58,380 nucleotides of DNA from Ichthyophonus hoferi (lineage: Eukaryota > Opisthokonta > Ichthyosporea > Ichthyophonida > Ichthyophonidae), in the NCBI GenBank assembly GCA_002751075.1, contig NAOQ01000040.1:117253-175632 (forward strand), given 5' to 3'. This document shows, piece by piece, positions 45,886-58,292 of this stretch. How positions within the stretch are numbered: the first letter of the stretch is position 1; each line of letters begins with the position of its first letter. The notes beneath the pieces are model-generated. The model worked only from the letters and a program-made list of their open reading frames with translations, was not told the DNA's origin and did not search any database. The position numbers were made by a program, and so were the translations under genes.

Positions 45886-48453
45886 TCAGCCAACAACTTA
45901 GACATAGACAAAAGGAAATGGATTGTGAAATTTACATGTCAAAATCCAAGTAGACCCCATACCCTGAGAGAACAAATTGTGCAACTAGGGTTCTACAGAA
46001 GGTCCGCTCAGATTTAGCTGGACCACTGTGCACGTCATATTTAGGCCTCAAATACATATTTACTTTTACTGACGAATACACACACTACATAAAAGTTTAT
46101 CTACTAAGGAACAAATCTGAAACATTCAAAGCATTCATAAGGTACCATATGTATGTGACTACTTTTCAAAATAAATTAATGACTACTCTTATTACAGACA
46201 ATAGTTCAAAGTATTTAAACTTTAAATTTTCAGCCTATTTAGTAAAATATGGCATACTTTACAGACAATGGTACCCCACCATCCTGACCAAAATGGGCTC
46301 AGTGAGTGAATGAATTAGATATTGTTGACTATGGTGAGTGCACAAATTATGAGTGGATTACCCCAGTATCTGTGGGATAAGGCAATAAAAATGGCAGCCT
46401 TTACATTGAATGTTTTACTATTCATAAACCTTCTCAAGTCAACCATGCCATAAGATCCATGGCATCATACTACCACATCGTTTATCAGACTTTGAGTTTT
46501 TGGGTGCAGATGCTACTATAAAGATGAAAAGCCAAACAAATTGGCACCTTTAGAATGAGAGGCAGTGATGCTGGGATATCAAAAATCTCAGAAGGCTTAT
46601 CAACTATTAGACACAAAGTCAAAATAAATCATTATCAGCAGGGATGTAAAGTTTCTAAAAACAAGCTTCCCATATGCTGATGAACAACTTAAGCTCTTGC
46701 CAGAACAAGAAGGTATGACCATAATTAGGACCAACGCCAACAATTCCAAAATGCAGGATCTCCCACATGCAAGATGTGATCCGTATCTTTTGAAAGAATC
46801 TTTAAATGAAAAATCAACTCAGAGGGAGCTTGGAAACATAAAAATATGCCCCCTCCATTACAAGGTCAGGCAAAAGATATCAACTGGACATTTAACTGAC
46901 ACGCAAAGCATATGCAGTGACAGAACCAATTTTAAATGTTCAAATAATACCCAAGTCAATTCAGTCTGCAAGGAATTCACCCCAATGGCCATAATGGGAA
47001 GCTATGATGCAGCAAGAAATAAAGGTTCTATTAGATAATTATGCTTGGAAAATAATGGAAAAACTAAAAGAGAAATTACTGTTGAAACCATTATAGGCTT
47101 TCAACATTAAAAGAGACAGCCAGGGGAACATAACCAAATACAAGGCACATCTCATAGTCATGGGAGATCGGCAAAGGGAAAGCATAGACTATTTTGACAT
47201 AGAATTTCTAGTATGCTCCTTGATGACAATTTGACTCCTGTTAGCCTGGCAACATCAAGGGATATGGAGATCATCCAACTGGATATTGTCAGAGCATACT
47301 TAAATGGTAAGCTGGAGGAGGACATTTGCATGCATTAGCAGGGGGATTTAAGGACTCTGACGTCCCACATAGAGTAGCAAACTCTAGCAATTTTGGTACA
47401 TACTAAAGCAGTTTGCTTTGGTCTGGCAATGCACTTTAACTGCATTTCTTGCAGAACAGCAACTTTTCCTAACCAATGCTAACTCGTGCCTAGTTTTTTT
47501 CTATGACACTTTATACTTTCTTGCAATAGGTGTCTATGTGGATGGCATGTTTATTGTTTCTAATAAAAAAAACGTAACATGAAGTCTGATTGACAGTATG
47601 AAAAAATGATTTGACACCAAGGATATGGGTTTCCCAGCTGAGTATTTGGGTTAGCAGATTAGGAAGAATAATCAAAGGCCTATTCATTTAACCCTGGAGG
47701 AGTACATCAAGGAAATGCTGAAGTCGTATAACATGGAAGGCGTTAAGTGAACCATGTCGCCCATCCTTTCCAACCATGTATCAGATTTAGATCATGACAC
47801 AGAGTTGACTTCAAAATGCTACATTAGAGAATGCCAGAAAGCAATAGAATGCCTTCTGTGGATCTCTAGATTAATAAGGCAATATATTGTATTTGCAGTC
47901 AGCTACCTAGGGGGATTTGCTCCAATCCATCTCAGTACCACTAGAAGATGGTTTTACATGTAATGACCTATCTCAGCTCGTTTTCGGATATTGACCTGGT
48001 TTACCACAAACCCCCTTTAGAACTCAAGGCATATGTAGATGCCGATTTTGTTGGAGACATAAAGACCAGTAAATCCACAGCATGATGCATACTGCTCCTC
48101 AATGACACCCTACTGTCGTAGTTTAGTAAGAAACAGTTGATATTTGCCTCTTTCAGCGCATAATCCAAATACATTGCATTCATTGCAACGGCTCATGAGA
48201 TTGTGTAGGCTTCAAGTGTGTTGGAAAGTATTGGAATACAGTCTAGTCCAGGAATCGTTTTTGAGGACAATCAGTTCACAATCTGGATTTCCAAGAATAA
48301 CGGGATCATGAAGAATACAAAGTTTATCAGAGTAAAATATTACTACACCAAGAAGGCTTTAAGAAACGGGGACATGGATATTAAACCGATTGCAACTCAT
48401 GAGCACAGGGCAATATGCAATAGTGTTAACCGTGAGATTTCAATCAGTATGAG

Positions 48454-48730
48454 TGTTAGATCTTAATTGATGACAATTAATTAATCTCATGATATCTCGT
48501 CTCTAATTATATTTAATTGGGACTAGAAAATTAGTGCAAATGATTACATTAATTTAACGTGGTTTAAATCACATTGGTAATCTGAACTTTAATCATGCTC
48601 AATTATTGATGTATTATTATGCGTAACGTTTACTAATTGGACTAATGATGCTGACATCATGATAAGATAACAAGTGACGTTGTTAACAGGCTAGATAACA
48701 CGTAAATTGAGTACATTGCTTTGACACATG
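48454..48730 (+). repeat. 3' LTR part of the copia-like fossil
   Basis: Direct match to the beginning of the 5' LTR. Collinearity stops near 48730, where inverted sequence from the element's leader begins. Confidence 0.75.
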
Positions 48731-48769
48731 CTTTGACATATGAAATGGGTGTATGAGTTGGGATGTGTA

Positions 48770-49085
48770 TTGCAGAATCTGTTGAACACACCGATTTGTA
48801 ATCGCTTTCACTGTCAACTGATATTGACTGTCTGTTTACGTAATCGGCAGAACTCAAATCAAGTTTCCCTAAAAGGTTCCATCCTTTTAATCCTGGTGAC
48901 GTTGGGAGTTATAGCCCGTCTCCTCAATACCATCATAAAAAATTCCCACAAACTATACGAAGAGGCTAATTCTTTGTTTTTAGATTTTTATTCATTTAAT
49001 CAGCGTAACTCAAAAAATTCTAAGTCTGTGCTTGCTGGTTACATAGTTTTTATGTACATGATCAATCCCAGTGTGCCATTCTCCA
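48770..49085 (-). repeat. Inverted copy of the copia fossil's LTR end and leader
   Basis: The reverse complement matches 43150-43590, with shared phrases TGTCTCCTCAATAC, CTACAAACTAC / CACAAACTATACG and GTGCTTGCTGG. It directly follows the 3' LTR part, so the right end carries sequence in both orientations, as expected from a second nested copy or an inversion. Confidence 0.75.
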
Positions 49086-49371
49086 ATTATATCAGTTACA
49101 TAAGATGAGCCACTCGTTAGAAATGATATGGACCAATCGGAAAATTTATATTCTTTCCAAACTTATCCAAAACTAGAAATTGAATATCAGTTGAACAGAA
49201 TTTGGCTGAACTATGTTTTCATTTATAGCTAACAGTCGTGCGATTAAGCTACAGTATTCCTTTGACTCTTGATAGCCGTCTTTGAGGTAATTTTTTGGTG
49301 TTTAAATATAGTGGGAAGCAAAAAATAACTTCTAAAAATAAATACACAACTACTGTACATATTGCATATTG
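49086..49371. other. Intergenic with a dispersed repeat fragment
   Basis: 49202-49255 resembles 16131-16180. No gene is seen. Confidence 0.5.
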
Positions 49372-49518
49372 TATCGCTAAATCTTGCATTAACTATTGCT
49401 CACGCTCGCTCTACCTCTGTGATGTCCAATACGGTTGTATATGTTGTATTGGCAAATCTTGCATCAGCTGTTGCTCACACACGCTCTATCTTTGATACTC
49501 CATATGTAGTTCGGCCAA
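49372..49518 (+). repeat. Two-unit tandem repeat, 75-bp period
   Basis: AATCTTGCATTAACTATTGC at 49380 recurs 75 bases later as AATCTTGCATCAGCTGTTGC, with CGCTCTA shared in each unit. Because 75 is a multiple of three, one frame gives a 25-residue repeat (CIAKSCINYCSRSLYL / CIGKSCISCCSHTLYL). Coding is possible but there is no other support. Confidence 0.6.
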
Positions 49519-49612
49519 AGTTCTTGATAGCGTGCGACATGAAATGATTGGTGTCATATTAGTTAATTGGCATAACGAACAGCCATTCAAATAAGAATGT
49601 TAGCAAATGAAG

Positions 49613-49712
49613 ATAAAATAGTACTAGGTGCGAGATAAAATTACTAGTAGGGCTCAGTGATCCTCTATAAATTGTATGAGCCAATAAGAATATTTACGAT
49701 CGGTCTCATTTA
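49613..49712 (+). repeat. Upstream region shared with family copy P1
   Basis: Matches the reverse complement of 19737-19845. It is followed at 49767-49774 by TATAAAT-type sequence, and the ATG of family copy P2 lies about 165 bp further on. Confidence 0.6.
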
Positions 49713-49933
49713 CACAACTATATGAGTAATCATAAATAACATCCACGATAAATAAAGATCGACTAAGTATAAATGGAAACGGAAACAAGTAGTAAAGATC
49801 GCCTCATCAGACGCACCCAGCGGTTATGCCATCAAATAAAAAACCGCTCGTAACACACACAATCCTTTGCATTTATTAGTTGATTAAACAGTATCATAAT
49901 ATATATGTATATAATCATTACGTTTTTATTATA

Positions 49934-50068
49934 ATGACTAGTTTACCATTGGCATTCAAATACGATAATCAGTGTCCAGATCTCTCGCTCTTCCAGGAGT
50001 TAGAGAACTGCTTACTCACATTAAATAGTGATAATGGTTATTATTTGCATTGCAATATAGCAAATTAA
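49934..50068 (+). CDS. Member of an unrecognised short-coding family (copy P2)
   Basis: Starting at ATG 49934 it encodes 44 residues: MTSLPLAFKYDNQCPDLSLF then QELENCLLTLNSDNGYYLHC and NIAN before a stop. It aligns with P1 (-), P3 (-) and P4 (+), sharing YDNQC-DLS and ENCLLTLNS-N-YYL. The other copies continue past this point with a segment ending in TIAPKCIKV-like sequence, so P2 is either truncated or spliced. No signal peptide and no known domain. It is the only copy with an intact start and undisturbed first segment. Confidence 0.45.
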   Translation: MTSLPLAFKYDNQCPDLSLFQELENCLLTLNSDNGYYLHCNIAN

Positions 50069-51619
50069 AGCAGGTTCGTTCTTAGGACCTCTATCCAATA
50101 ATAATTGAGGGAATACCAAGTTCAGGGGTGTTTTAGACACCTACGCCTCTCATGGGTTCTTTCGGGAAGCTCACCGAAAGCTCTGAGTTTGAATTAACTG
50201 AAATAATTGTACAAGACCAGACTGGTCTTCGAAAACCACTGCGTTATGATAGCAACTGAATCAAGAAATCAGACGTGGTGTAGTTCGATTTGGGAATGTG
50301 TAGCTGCGTCTGTAAAGGCAATATTGCATCTCTTTAAGAAAGTCCCTCAGCAGAGGGGTGTTATAATTGGAAGTGTTGCTATTGCTGCTGACGACCAGTT
50401 GGTATTCATTTGTTGCTAACCATATACCGTGACTTACCTGTGCTTACTACTTGTACAACTATTATTTTTATATGCCTACTAGGGTATCCTAGTTAAGCAT
50501 TGTGTGGTATTCAACTAACAAGTCTAGATTAACTATTGAAATTAGTTGGCTATAGTAACAAATTCGATATAGTTAATTGAGTATTAAGTTTTGATATGTT
50601 ATGTGATAGTAACTTATAGCACTGGTTTCGCAGTAATGTAATAATCTAAGACTTCTCTCTTTTAGATTATATATATGTAGTAATAATATGTAGTAGTATA
50701 AAATATTGCAGTGTATGCTTGCTTACTTATATAAGTTCACGAATATCTAAAAAAATTGCCTCCTGGGAGTTGCTTCTGATTATATGTTGATTGGTATGAT
50801 ATCTTAGTGTATGATGGCGATTGGTCTAGATCTTGCTAAACCGGTGATTGCAGCGAATTAGCGATCCATTTGCGTTCTTTAATTTTTGCGGTCATAAAAG
50901 CTCGGCTAGATACCATCAATAGATAAGTCCTGCATTCTCTAATCTCTGACTTTGCTCTTATTCTCATGTTTCCAGATAGTGTATTTAGTTCTATATTGAG
51001 CGTGGAATGGTACGAGGAAGGAATCACAGGCTTTCTTAGATTGAAAATGCATCTCAATTAGTTACTATCTGCCTTCATATGTTGCTTAAGAAAAAAATAC
51101 AATACTTGATTTATGTTTTGCTGATTGTATTAGTTGTATATATAGGTAAAATGGAAAAGGTTGTATATATAACAAAATTACTCGATTTAATGTCTTGTTT
51201 TCTATTTTTCTCCTATGAAGAAGCAATTTATTGTAGTTATTAAAGTATTTAGGTTAGTAATTGATGGATAAATTATTATTGTAATGAAAGTTATATTGTA
51301 ACATTGCACACATCCATCTCCCGTTCTGTTTGCATATTTATTAACCTTAAATTTTGGAACACGTATAACACCTCGAATGTTTTTGTTTTTCAATTTTAAC
51401 TCAATGTATTTATGTATTTACTCCTGTACAATGAAAGAATGTTTTCTATCATTGTTATGTATTGCAATCTGCAGTAGTTTATTGACTTATCCACAGACTT
51501 CGGAGGCTCTAATTAAATTGTTGCTTAGAACTGTCTGTTGCAGGGCTAGCAATAGAGGCAGCACTTAGTTCTAATCCAGTTTTTAGTAGAAATTTGAAAA
51601 AAGTTTAATGTAAAAGAAG
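50069..51619. other. Region with unassigned frames
   Basis: 50158-50260 has an open stretch reading FGKLTESSEFELTEIIVQD then QTGLRKPLRYD, and 50207-50419 has SVKAILHLFKKVPQQRGVII then GSVAIAADDQLVFICC. These look somewhat protein-like but match nothing I know and lack clear splice sites. A 7-bp stem hairpin (CTTTCGG / CCGAAAG) lies at 50159-50180. 51377-51568 has a hydrophobic frame without a recognisable domain. Confidence 0.3.
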
Positions 51620-51885
51620 GCTTGCATAACGATTTTATTCTAGGCTGTCTATAGTCTTCTACAAATTGAGGAGAGATTGCTACCTTAATACACTTCGGTG
51701 CAATTGTGATAATAACACAGCATGAACAATCAGTGATAGGCTATAAGACTGGATGTATGTAATAATTATTGTTACTATTGAAGATAACTAAACAGTTTTC
51801 TGTATTCTCAATAGGAGAAAGATCTGTACACTGACGATTGTATTCAAGTGCCAAAAAAGAACTAGACTGCAATAAAATATGATGG
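51620..51885 (-). pseudogene. Decayed member of the unrecognised family (copy P3)
   Basis: The complement reads ALEYNRQCTDLSPIENTENC then LVIFNSNN-YYIHPVL, a stop, and DCSCCVIITIAPKCIKVAIS. This matches P1, P2 and P4. The base context of the P4 start (TTTATTGTAATGTCTAGTTC) is TTTATTGCAGTCTAGTTC here, so the ATG is missing. With the internal stop this copy is unlikely to be functional. Confidence 0.55.
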
Positions 51886-52622
51886 TTAAAAAATACAGGC
51901 CAAGTATCTTCCAATAATCAAAGAAATTATATATATATAAATAGATATAGGATAATGTTAAAAAATAGTAAGAAACGCAAATATTTGTTTATAATGGTTT
52001 GTGTCATTATCTGTGACTTTATTGATTGTTTTCGTTTCTTTTATTCCTTTAGCACCTCTCGTTTATTACGGATGGTAATGTAGCTGTATTCCATATTTGG
52101 GTCCACGTAGAGCCGGCCATATATATTATTATTGGCTAATGTAATTATTAAGAGACCAATAATGCCTATGAGAATTACTTATGACTTGAACTAAACGATC
52201 TGTTCGTGCCTGATCTAGCAACATTAGAATTATTGCCTCTGTTATTCATCCTAAATTCATTGGGCATTTAAGTCAGATATTGCTTACATGATCCATTGTC
52301 TACATTATATCTACACTTAACGAAGTACTACATCGTGTTACAGTGTTTGTATATAGAAAATCAAAAACATAAAGCAGGACATATCATTGTAAGCTTTTCA
52401 TTTATATTTTTAAGCATGATTTAAATGTTTGCCTTTTAATGATCACAGACTGATCAGCATTTATTTTTACTTTTAACAATCACTTATAATAGCCTTATAT
52501 TTATCGGTAAGCATATCGTAAAAGTCAACTAAATGATTTTAAATATCTCCGTAGCTAGAATCGTTCAGGAGTCGCTGCTCAAGAGTCATTTAAGAGTCGT
52601 TTGCTTGCCTCGGCCCATAAAA
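51886..52622. other. Intergenic
   Basis: AT-rich, nothing recognised. The frame at 52533-52718 overlaps the start of the fold-back repeat structure and is probably chance. Confidence 0.45.
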
Positions 52623-53322
52623 GGGTTTGAACTCGTCCGGCATGCGTTGTCACGTGCAAGGAAACATACGCCAATAAGATCTAATACCGACAATCGGCTA
52701 TTCAAAAGAATAGTTTGACTCAATAGAAAATATGTATGACAATTTAGTGGGCTTAATTTTATCCTAAACTATATGGACCGAGACAAGCAAACGACCTTTA
52801 TAACATTAAATTAGTTAACCTCCAATAAATCATATATTAATTAAGTACTACACATATAAAATATTTTGGACAATTTTAGGTATTGATTTAAGTTGGCAGC
52901 CGCCCAAAAAATAACCCTGCTATTGCCTCACTGTCATGCAGGTGAATGGGTAATGGTTAATAAATAACTACAATATGTAAGGTTTTGAACTCGTCCTGCA
53001 TGCGCTGTCACATGCGAGAAAAATACTCCAATAATATCTAATACCGACAATCGGCTATTTAAAAGAATAGATTGACTCAATAGAAAGTATGTATAGGAAT
53101 TTAGTGGGCTTAATTTTATCCAAACTAAATAGTTATTTATTAACCATTCCCTATTCCCCTGCATGATAGTGAGGCAATAGCAGGGCTATTGTTTGGGCGG
53201 CTGCCGACCTAAATTGATACGTACAATTGGCCAGAATATCATATATTTGTAGTACGTACCTAATTACTATATTATTTATTAGAGGTTAACTAAATGAATG
53301 CTATAAATATGGCTTGTACCAT
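52623..53322. repeat. Fold-back structure A-B-A'-B(inverted), about 700 bp
   Basis: A (52623-52773) and A' (52978-53127) are direct copies (shared ATCTAATACCGACAATCGGC). B (about 52774-52971) and the segment 53129-53322 are inverted copies of nearly 200 bp, sharing GGCAGCCGCCCAAA, CTGCTATTGCCTCACT and AATGGTTAATAAATAACTA. The B arms with A' as loop could form a long hairpin. This looks like a MITE-like or fold-back element whose loop sequence is also present just outside. No coding potential. Confidence 0.85.
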
Positions 53323-54032
53323 CCTCCCACTCATTTAATTTATTAATCACTATCACTATTTATTTTTTCCAAGAAATTAAAATAAATTATAGATAAAATA
53401 TGAAGAAAAAATTTACCTCCGTAATATCTTATAACATAACGATATCGTTGTTTATCACTGGATGTAATTGGTTTGAGTTTTGACAATATACATCTCTAGG
53501 TTTACCAATAAAAATACACCTTTTTTATTTTAGTTGGAAATTGGTACGATTGTTTAGCATTTTATAGGTAAAAGATACAGTGTGCAGAGTTTTCTTTTAA
53601 GGTAAAACGAGTCGAACCTTGCTCTCTCTCTCTTTCAATATTATCTTTTTGTTGTATCCTCTATCAGCTTTTGGGTTTATTTTTTTCCCTGCTTCTTTCT
53701 CCTTTCAAATTTTTCTATTCTTTTGTTCTCTAGTCTATACCTAACACATTTCATCGCTTCCTTATTTATCACATTCATTGTCTCCTACTCACTCCTTGAC
53801 CCACCCTATATTTATTTATTTATAATGCTGCTTCTCAATATGCCTCTTTGACTTATCTTTTGCTTTCTTTTTCTTTTTTTCTTTGTTAATCTCTTTGCTA
53901 TTTTTAGCATTTTTTATATCTCGATACAAAGATTCATAACTGAGCTTTGATATCATGTGACGCAACGCAACTGCTACTATCTAGTCGATAAGAAAATACA
54001 TTATCTGTATTTCTTAATTGTTGTTTATTGTA
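53323..54032. other. Intergenic, upstream of family copy P4
   Basis: A long pyrimidine-rich tract lies at 53620-53885, otherwise AT-rich. No gene is seen. Confidence 0.45.
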
Positions 54033-54500
54033 ATGTCTAGTTCTTCAGTTGTATTTGAATATAAGTGTTAGTGTTTTAAAGAGAATTTTTTTTATCAAAT
54101 ACAGAGAACGTTTTAGTTACATTTGAGTGCAATAAGGATTATTACGTATACAAAAGCTTAGCACTTCTCATTGATTGCCCATTGTGTTATAAGCACTATT
54201 GCACCTAAAGTAGGAATCACTCCTCCATTAATAACTGGATATAATTGTAATAGATATCTAGAGGTGGAACCAACATATACGCCTTCTCTTATATTGCCTT
54301 ATAATACAAGTAAATCAAAGCCACTTAATGTTTCTATTGCTAGCTTGGTAAGAGATTTACCTACACAGAACCTATTTAAAACCCGCAAGTTTGTGAGCAT
54401 ATCCCTAGATACAGATTGTTATATTATTTATCTTTATTTGCAAGCACCTCAAAATACTATTCAATACCCTTTCGTGTTGCCAGCACATGACTTCTATTGA
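54033..54500 (+). pseudogene. Member of the unrecognised family, first part disturbed (copy P4)
   Basis: ATG at 54033 gives MSSSSVVFEYKC followed by a stop. In shifted frames the homologous sequence continues as ENVLVTFECNKDYYVYKSLALL and then CVISTIAPKVGITPPLITGY. The last frame stays open to 54500 and adds LEVEPTYTPSLILPYNTSKS and KFVSISLDTDCYIIYLYLQA. This is the longest continuous view of the family's C-terminal part. It aligns with P1-P3 over the first segment. The frame changes suggest decay, though unrecognised introns cannot be excluded. Confidence 0.5.
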
Positions 54501-57500
54501 TTGTTGGCAAACATTCCTTGGGTCATAATACCCACTAACATTAAATTGGTGGCAACCACTAGGAAGTAAGATATGGAACATGATTTATAATTAGACACAT
54601 ATACTTTAATCTGCTTTATATACAAACCAATGCAATAATAGCAATAATCGTGTTTGGAGCTATAATTAGAGCCAATGATAAATGACTCCAAACATGCGCT
54701 AGATGAAAAAAATGATTGAAAGTTTATGGCTAATATAGAAATATGATTGGAAACAAGCTAGGTCACTGACATAGTCCAAGTTCCATGATTATGTCATAAG
54801 TAAATATACATTCATGCATATTATATTTTTTTATGTATTATAATATGTGCCCATTGATTTATCTGAATAGATAATACTGTATTACTTGATTATGACTAAC
54901 GAGAAAACAAAAACATATTATATTTTGACAGTTTGAAACTATGATAGAATTAAAATATTTGGGTTTCTGGTCGGGCTAATCACGAATACATCATTAACTT
55001 GAACTTTAGGAAATTGAAGTTATAATGTAATGGGAAATAAAATATACTTGGATCCGTAGTTGTAATCAAGAATTATAAAATTATATATATATTATGGGTT
55101 ATCTTTTTACTCCTGTATTTCTGCTTGGTCTATGTAATACAAAAAATTATATGTTGAATGTATGCCGAGGTTGACATATTTCATAAATCTTTTATATATA
55201 TAATGTTTTATTATTGTATTATTTGTTTATTGTCAAAGAAATAGCAATATAATCAGACTATGTATAATTTTAACTGTTATTTTAAACCGATAACTAATAG
55301 CATGCAAGCTCTATTTCAACGAGCAATACTTGTGATAGTTTGCTATGTGCATTTTCCAGTACTGGATTATCAAGAAACATTAATGCTATATTAACACTTT
55401 ATTCATCTTGTCCTAAAAGGGGCAATCAACTTTCTATCAGTTAATCTTGAGGTTTTTCTACAAATTTTAAGGGTAGTATTGTGTATATCAATGCTTCATA
55501 AGATTTTGAATGGGGAATGCCTATATTAAATTTAGTTACTTGTCAAGTAGACAAATTTGGTCTACAAAAGTAAAACGAATTTGAAAGGCCCTAAGGAGGT
55601 TGTTGAAGAAAAAGTATTTTTCCATTTGTCATTCAAATACAACTCCATTGAAAATATATACATTTCGTGGAATTACTTGTCTACCGGTACTGAATCTTAG
55701 CTGATAAACTAATAATCAGTATGTCTCTAACCGCGCTCAGGTGCAATTTGCAAAATCGCAAAAACGGCTTCTTCGCCAAACCGAAATATCAGGTTCCTCA
55801 CAATTGTTATATGTGAAATTTGTTTCCAGTCTTTGGCCGAATTACCTGGCTACACCAGTTTTTTTTTTAAAAAAAAAAAAACAACTACTTCGGGATGCTA
55901 TTCAATTTTGATTATGTAACTGGCAAAATCAGAAATGCTTTTGCCCGGACGTAGTGGGGATTACAGATTATGCTATTATGTAATTAAGGCACAGCCAAAA
56001 TGGAGAATTGTGATTGGCCACGAATATGAATAAATAGTTGAATCTATTGGCACATTTAATTGTAATCATTGCGCAACGTAATATGCGTACAAGTGAATAT
56101 TGTACTACCCAATTTTTTTATATAAAAAATGGCATATATTATATAGATTATTTTATCATCTTAATAGTTTTGTTTAGTATTTAAGAAATATTGATAGACT
56201 TACTTTATTGGTGACTGTTACCAGATTGTTATCGATAGGCAATAAATAGTATTTGCATTTGCTTGTAACAGGTTTATTTTTTAACCAGCAATTTAGTGCT
56301 ATCTATTCCACAGATGGATTGGTAGCATGAGAAACCCACGTGCATCAAAAAATAGATGATATAATATTACCAATTTAGTCAATCCGTTCTAAAAAAAGAC
56401 AATAAATCAACAAATATGTGAGCGTTTACTTGCGTTGAAGTATTAATGTATCAAAAGCAGATGGTAACCAATGCTAGAGAATTTTGTGCATCCATTTTCA
56501 AAATTATTTGAAAACAACCAAGGTCTTTTTAATATACAACACAACCAATGTTTCACTACAACATACTGGAACAGAATTTTAAAGGAAAAAAGTTAGTGTG
56601 GCAAAGATTGCAGGGAAGTGATGGCAAATGATGCCAATAATAAAAAATATGCATTAATAGGAAATGCAGGCGTTTCCAAGAGGAAGCTAAAACCAAACAA
56701 GACTAATCTTTTACTATTATTTGCTTGCTATACTGGGTATATTAGGTAAAAACATTAAAGGAAGCTCTGTGAAAAAGATAATGAATTCAATAAATAATCA
56801 TTTTTAGACCAACCGTCTTACTTCATGTATTATAAGTTTAGTCTAGAGGTTTTTGAACTTGCCAAAAAGTTATATGCTATAAAAAATATATATCTTCATA
56901 TAAAAAATAAATGGTATTAAACTGTTAACAAGTATTGTTGGTATATACATGTGAGAGCTGTTCTTCATGCGTTTTGTTGACTAAGGAGCACAAATCATTT
57001 GATATAGTATAGTATATATTCTCTTGTGTACAACATACATTCAACTCAGCTACAAGACATGTATATTTCTTGTAAAATGGCGTGTTGCTAAGTAATAATG
57101 AGTGAATAGTATGCCAATAATATGGAATCCTTTAACTGATCTATCTTTTTTAGTCTATGGTAGTTCACGCTTTACCAAGACTTTAAGAACGGATCAGTTC
57201 TACTACATTAGCTTTTTTTAACTCGAAGAATGAGGTAAGCGGATGATAGGTTTTAAAATGAATACAATAATTTTCAATTATCTTACCAATTACAATATTT
57301 CTGTAAAAAGGGGCTTCTTATATATAAAGTGGGGTTACTTCAGTTCCTGGAGATATACCCCGAGTTTTAGTGCTAAATATTGTCAGAATTAAAAATGATA
57401 TTCACCTATAATTTTTGACACATCACTGGCGGAGGAAATAGATCACATGTGTTGTTAATTCCCCCAAAAGTGTAATCTGTGCATATATCTATATACTTAC

Positions 57501-58230
57501 ACCTTGAGGTGATATAATTGATAATATCATTTTGTAAAAAAAGAAAAAAAATGTATAATCAAATCTTTCACAAAGCAGTGAATGATATGTGACGGTTATT
57601 TAGGCAGTGTTGAAAACATGACGGGCCATAACCTGTTTTAACAGTCAAAATAGACGTCGTTGGATTGGTTTGTGTGTTGACTTATGTTTTAACTATATAT
57701 CCAATCATTCAGCTCTATGAAAACTGGATTGATAGGATTAAGCACAATGCTCAAGCTGAACCAGTAGAAACTACCATAATCTTATTAATATATGGATTGC
57801 TCACTTACAAGCACAATCATCAAGTACACAGAATCAGGGAAATTACATTGCATTGGGAAATGGACTATTATTATTTCAATACTTCAATACATATACTTTA
57901 GGAAATTGTTTGGAGGTCCTAATCAGCTCTGATTAGATTTTTTTTTGAAGTATTATAGTATGACATGATAATTTTGTAATGTGATCATAAAACATCACAA
58001 ACTTAACATAGATTATAATTGAATATGTAATAATTCTAACAATGTATATACTAATAATGATGGGAAATGAATTACCGTAATTGAAAGTTGCAATTGACAT
58101 TAAATTGCAAGTCAGTCGATTGTTTTTTTGAAAAACAAAACTCGTACGGTTTGTTTGATAACACAGAGACAAACCATTCTAAAGAGGGCGAAGTTATTTG
58201 GTTTTCTAACAGATCCGAGAGAGTAATAAA
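54501..58230. other. Intergenic, AT-rich
   Basis: 3.7 kb with no gene I can support. The frame at 57665-57901 (VCVLTYVLTIYPIIQLYENW then IDRIKHNAQ) has no known domain. A T10A12 homopolymer palindrome lies at about 55859-55880 and small AT palindromes near 56104-56128. Some sequence near 55830 (TTTGGCCGAATTACC) recalls the dispersed repeat at 16131 but is too short to call. Confidence 0.5.
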
Positions 58231-58292
58231 ATGGATCCAGACTATTGTTATCTCAATATGACAGTATTATTTCTTTGGATGCTTTTGAACGG
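58231..58292 (+). CDS. First exon of a gene continuing beyond the window
   Basis: ATG at 58231 opens MDPDYCYLNMTVLFLWMLLNG and is followed by a strong donor (G|GTAAGTTT) at 58293. The hydrophobic stretch suggests a signal peptide or anchor. The rest of the gene lies outside the window, so the product is unknown. Confidence 0.4.

Larger units (their letters stand above)
42878..48730 (+). mobile_element. Old, broken Ty1/copia-like LTR retrotransposon
   Basis: Fossil LTR element on the plus strand. Parts in order are a 5' LTR (about 42878-43270), a gag-like region with a zinc-knuckle-like segment (about 43.8-44.9 kb), an integrase region (about 46.0-46.3 kb), reverse transcriptase (about 47.0-47.7 kb), RNase H (about 47.98-48.45 kb) and a 3' LTR part (about 48454-48730). 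Integrase before reverse transcriptase is the Ty1/copia order. It is clearly broken, with on the order of a dozen or more interruptions. By eye the two LTRs differ at about one position in four to five, so it is old. An N gap lies within it, and an inverted copy of its leader follows the 3' LTR. Confidence 0.85.

Noticed and set aside
50159-50180. Small hairpin as a possible RNA element
   Set aside because: The 7-bp stem is isolated, with no conserved context to support function.
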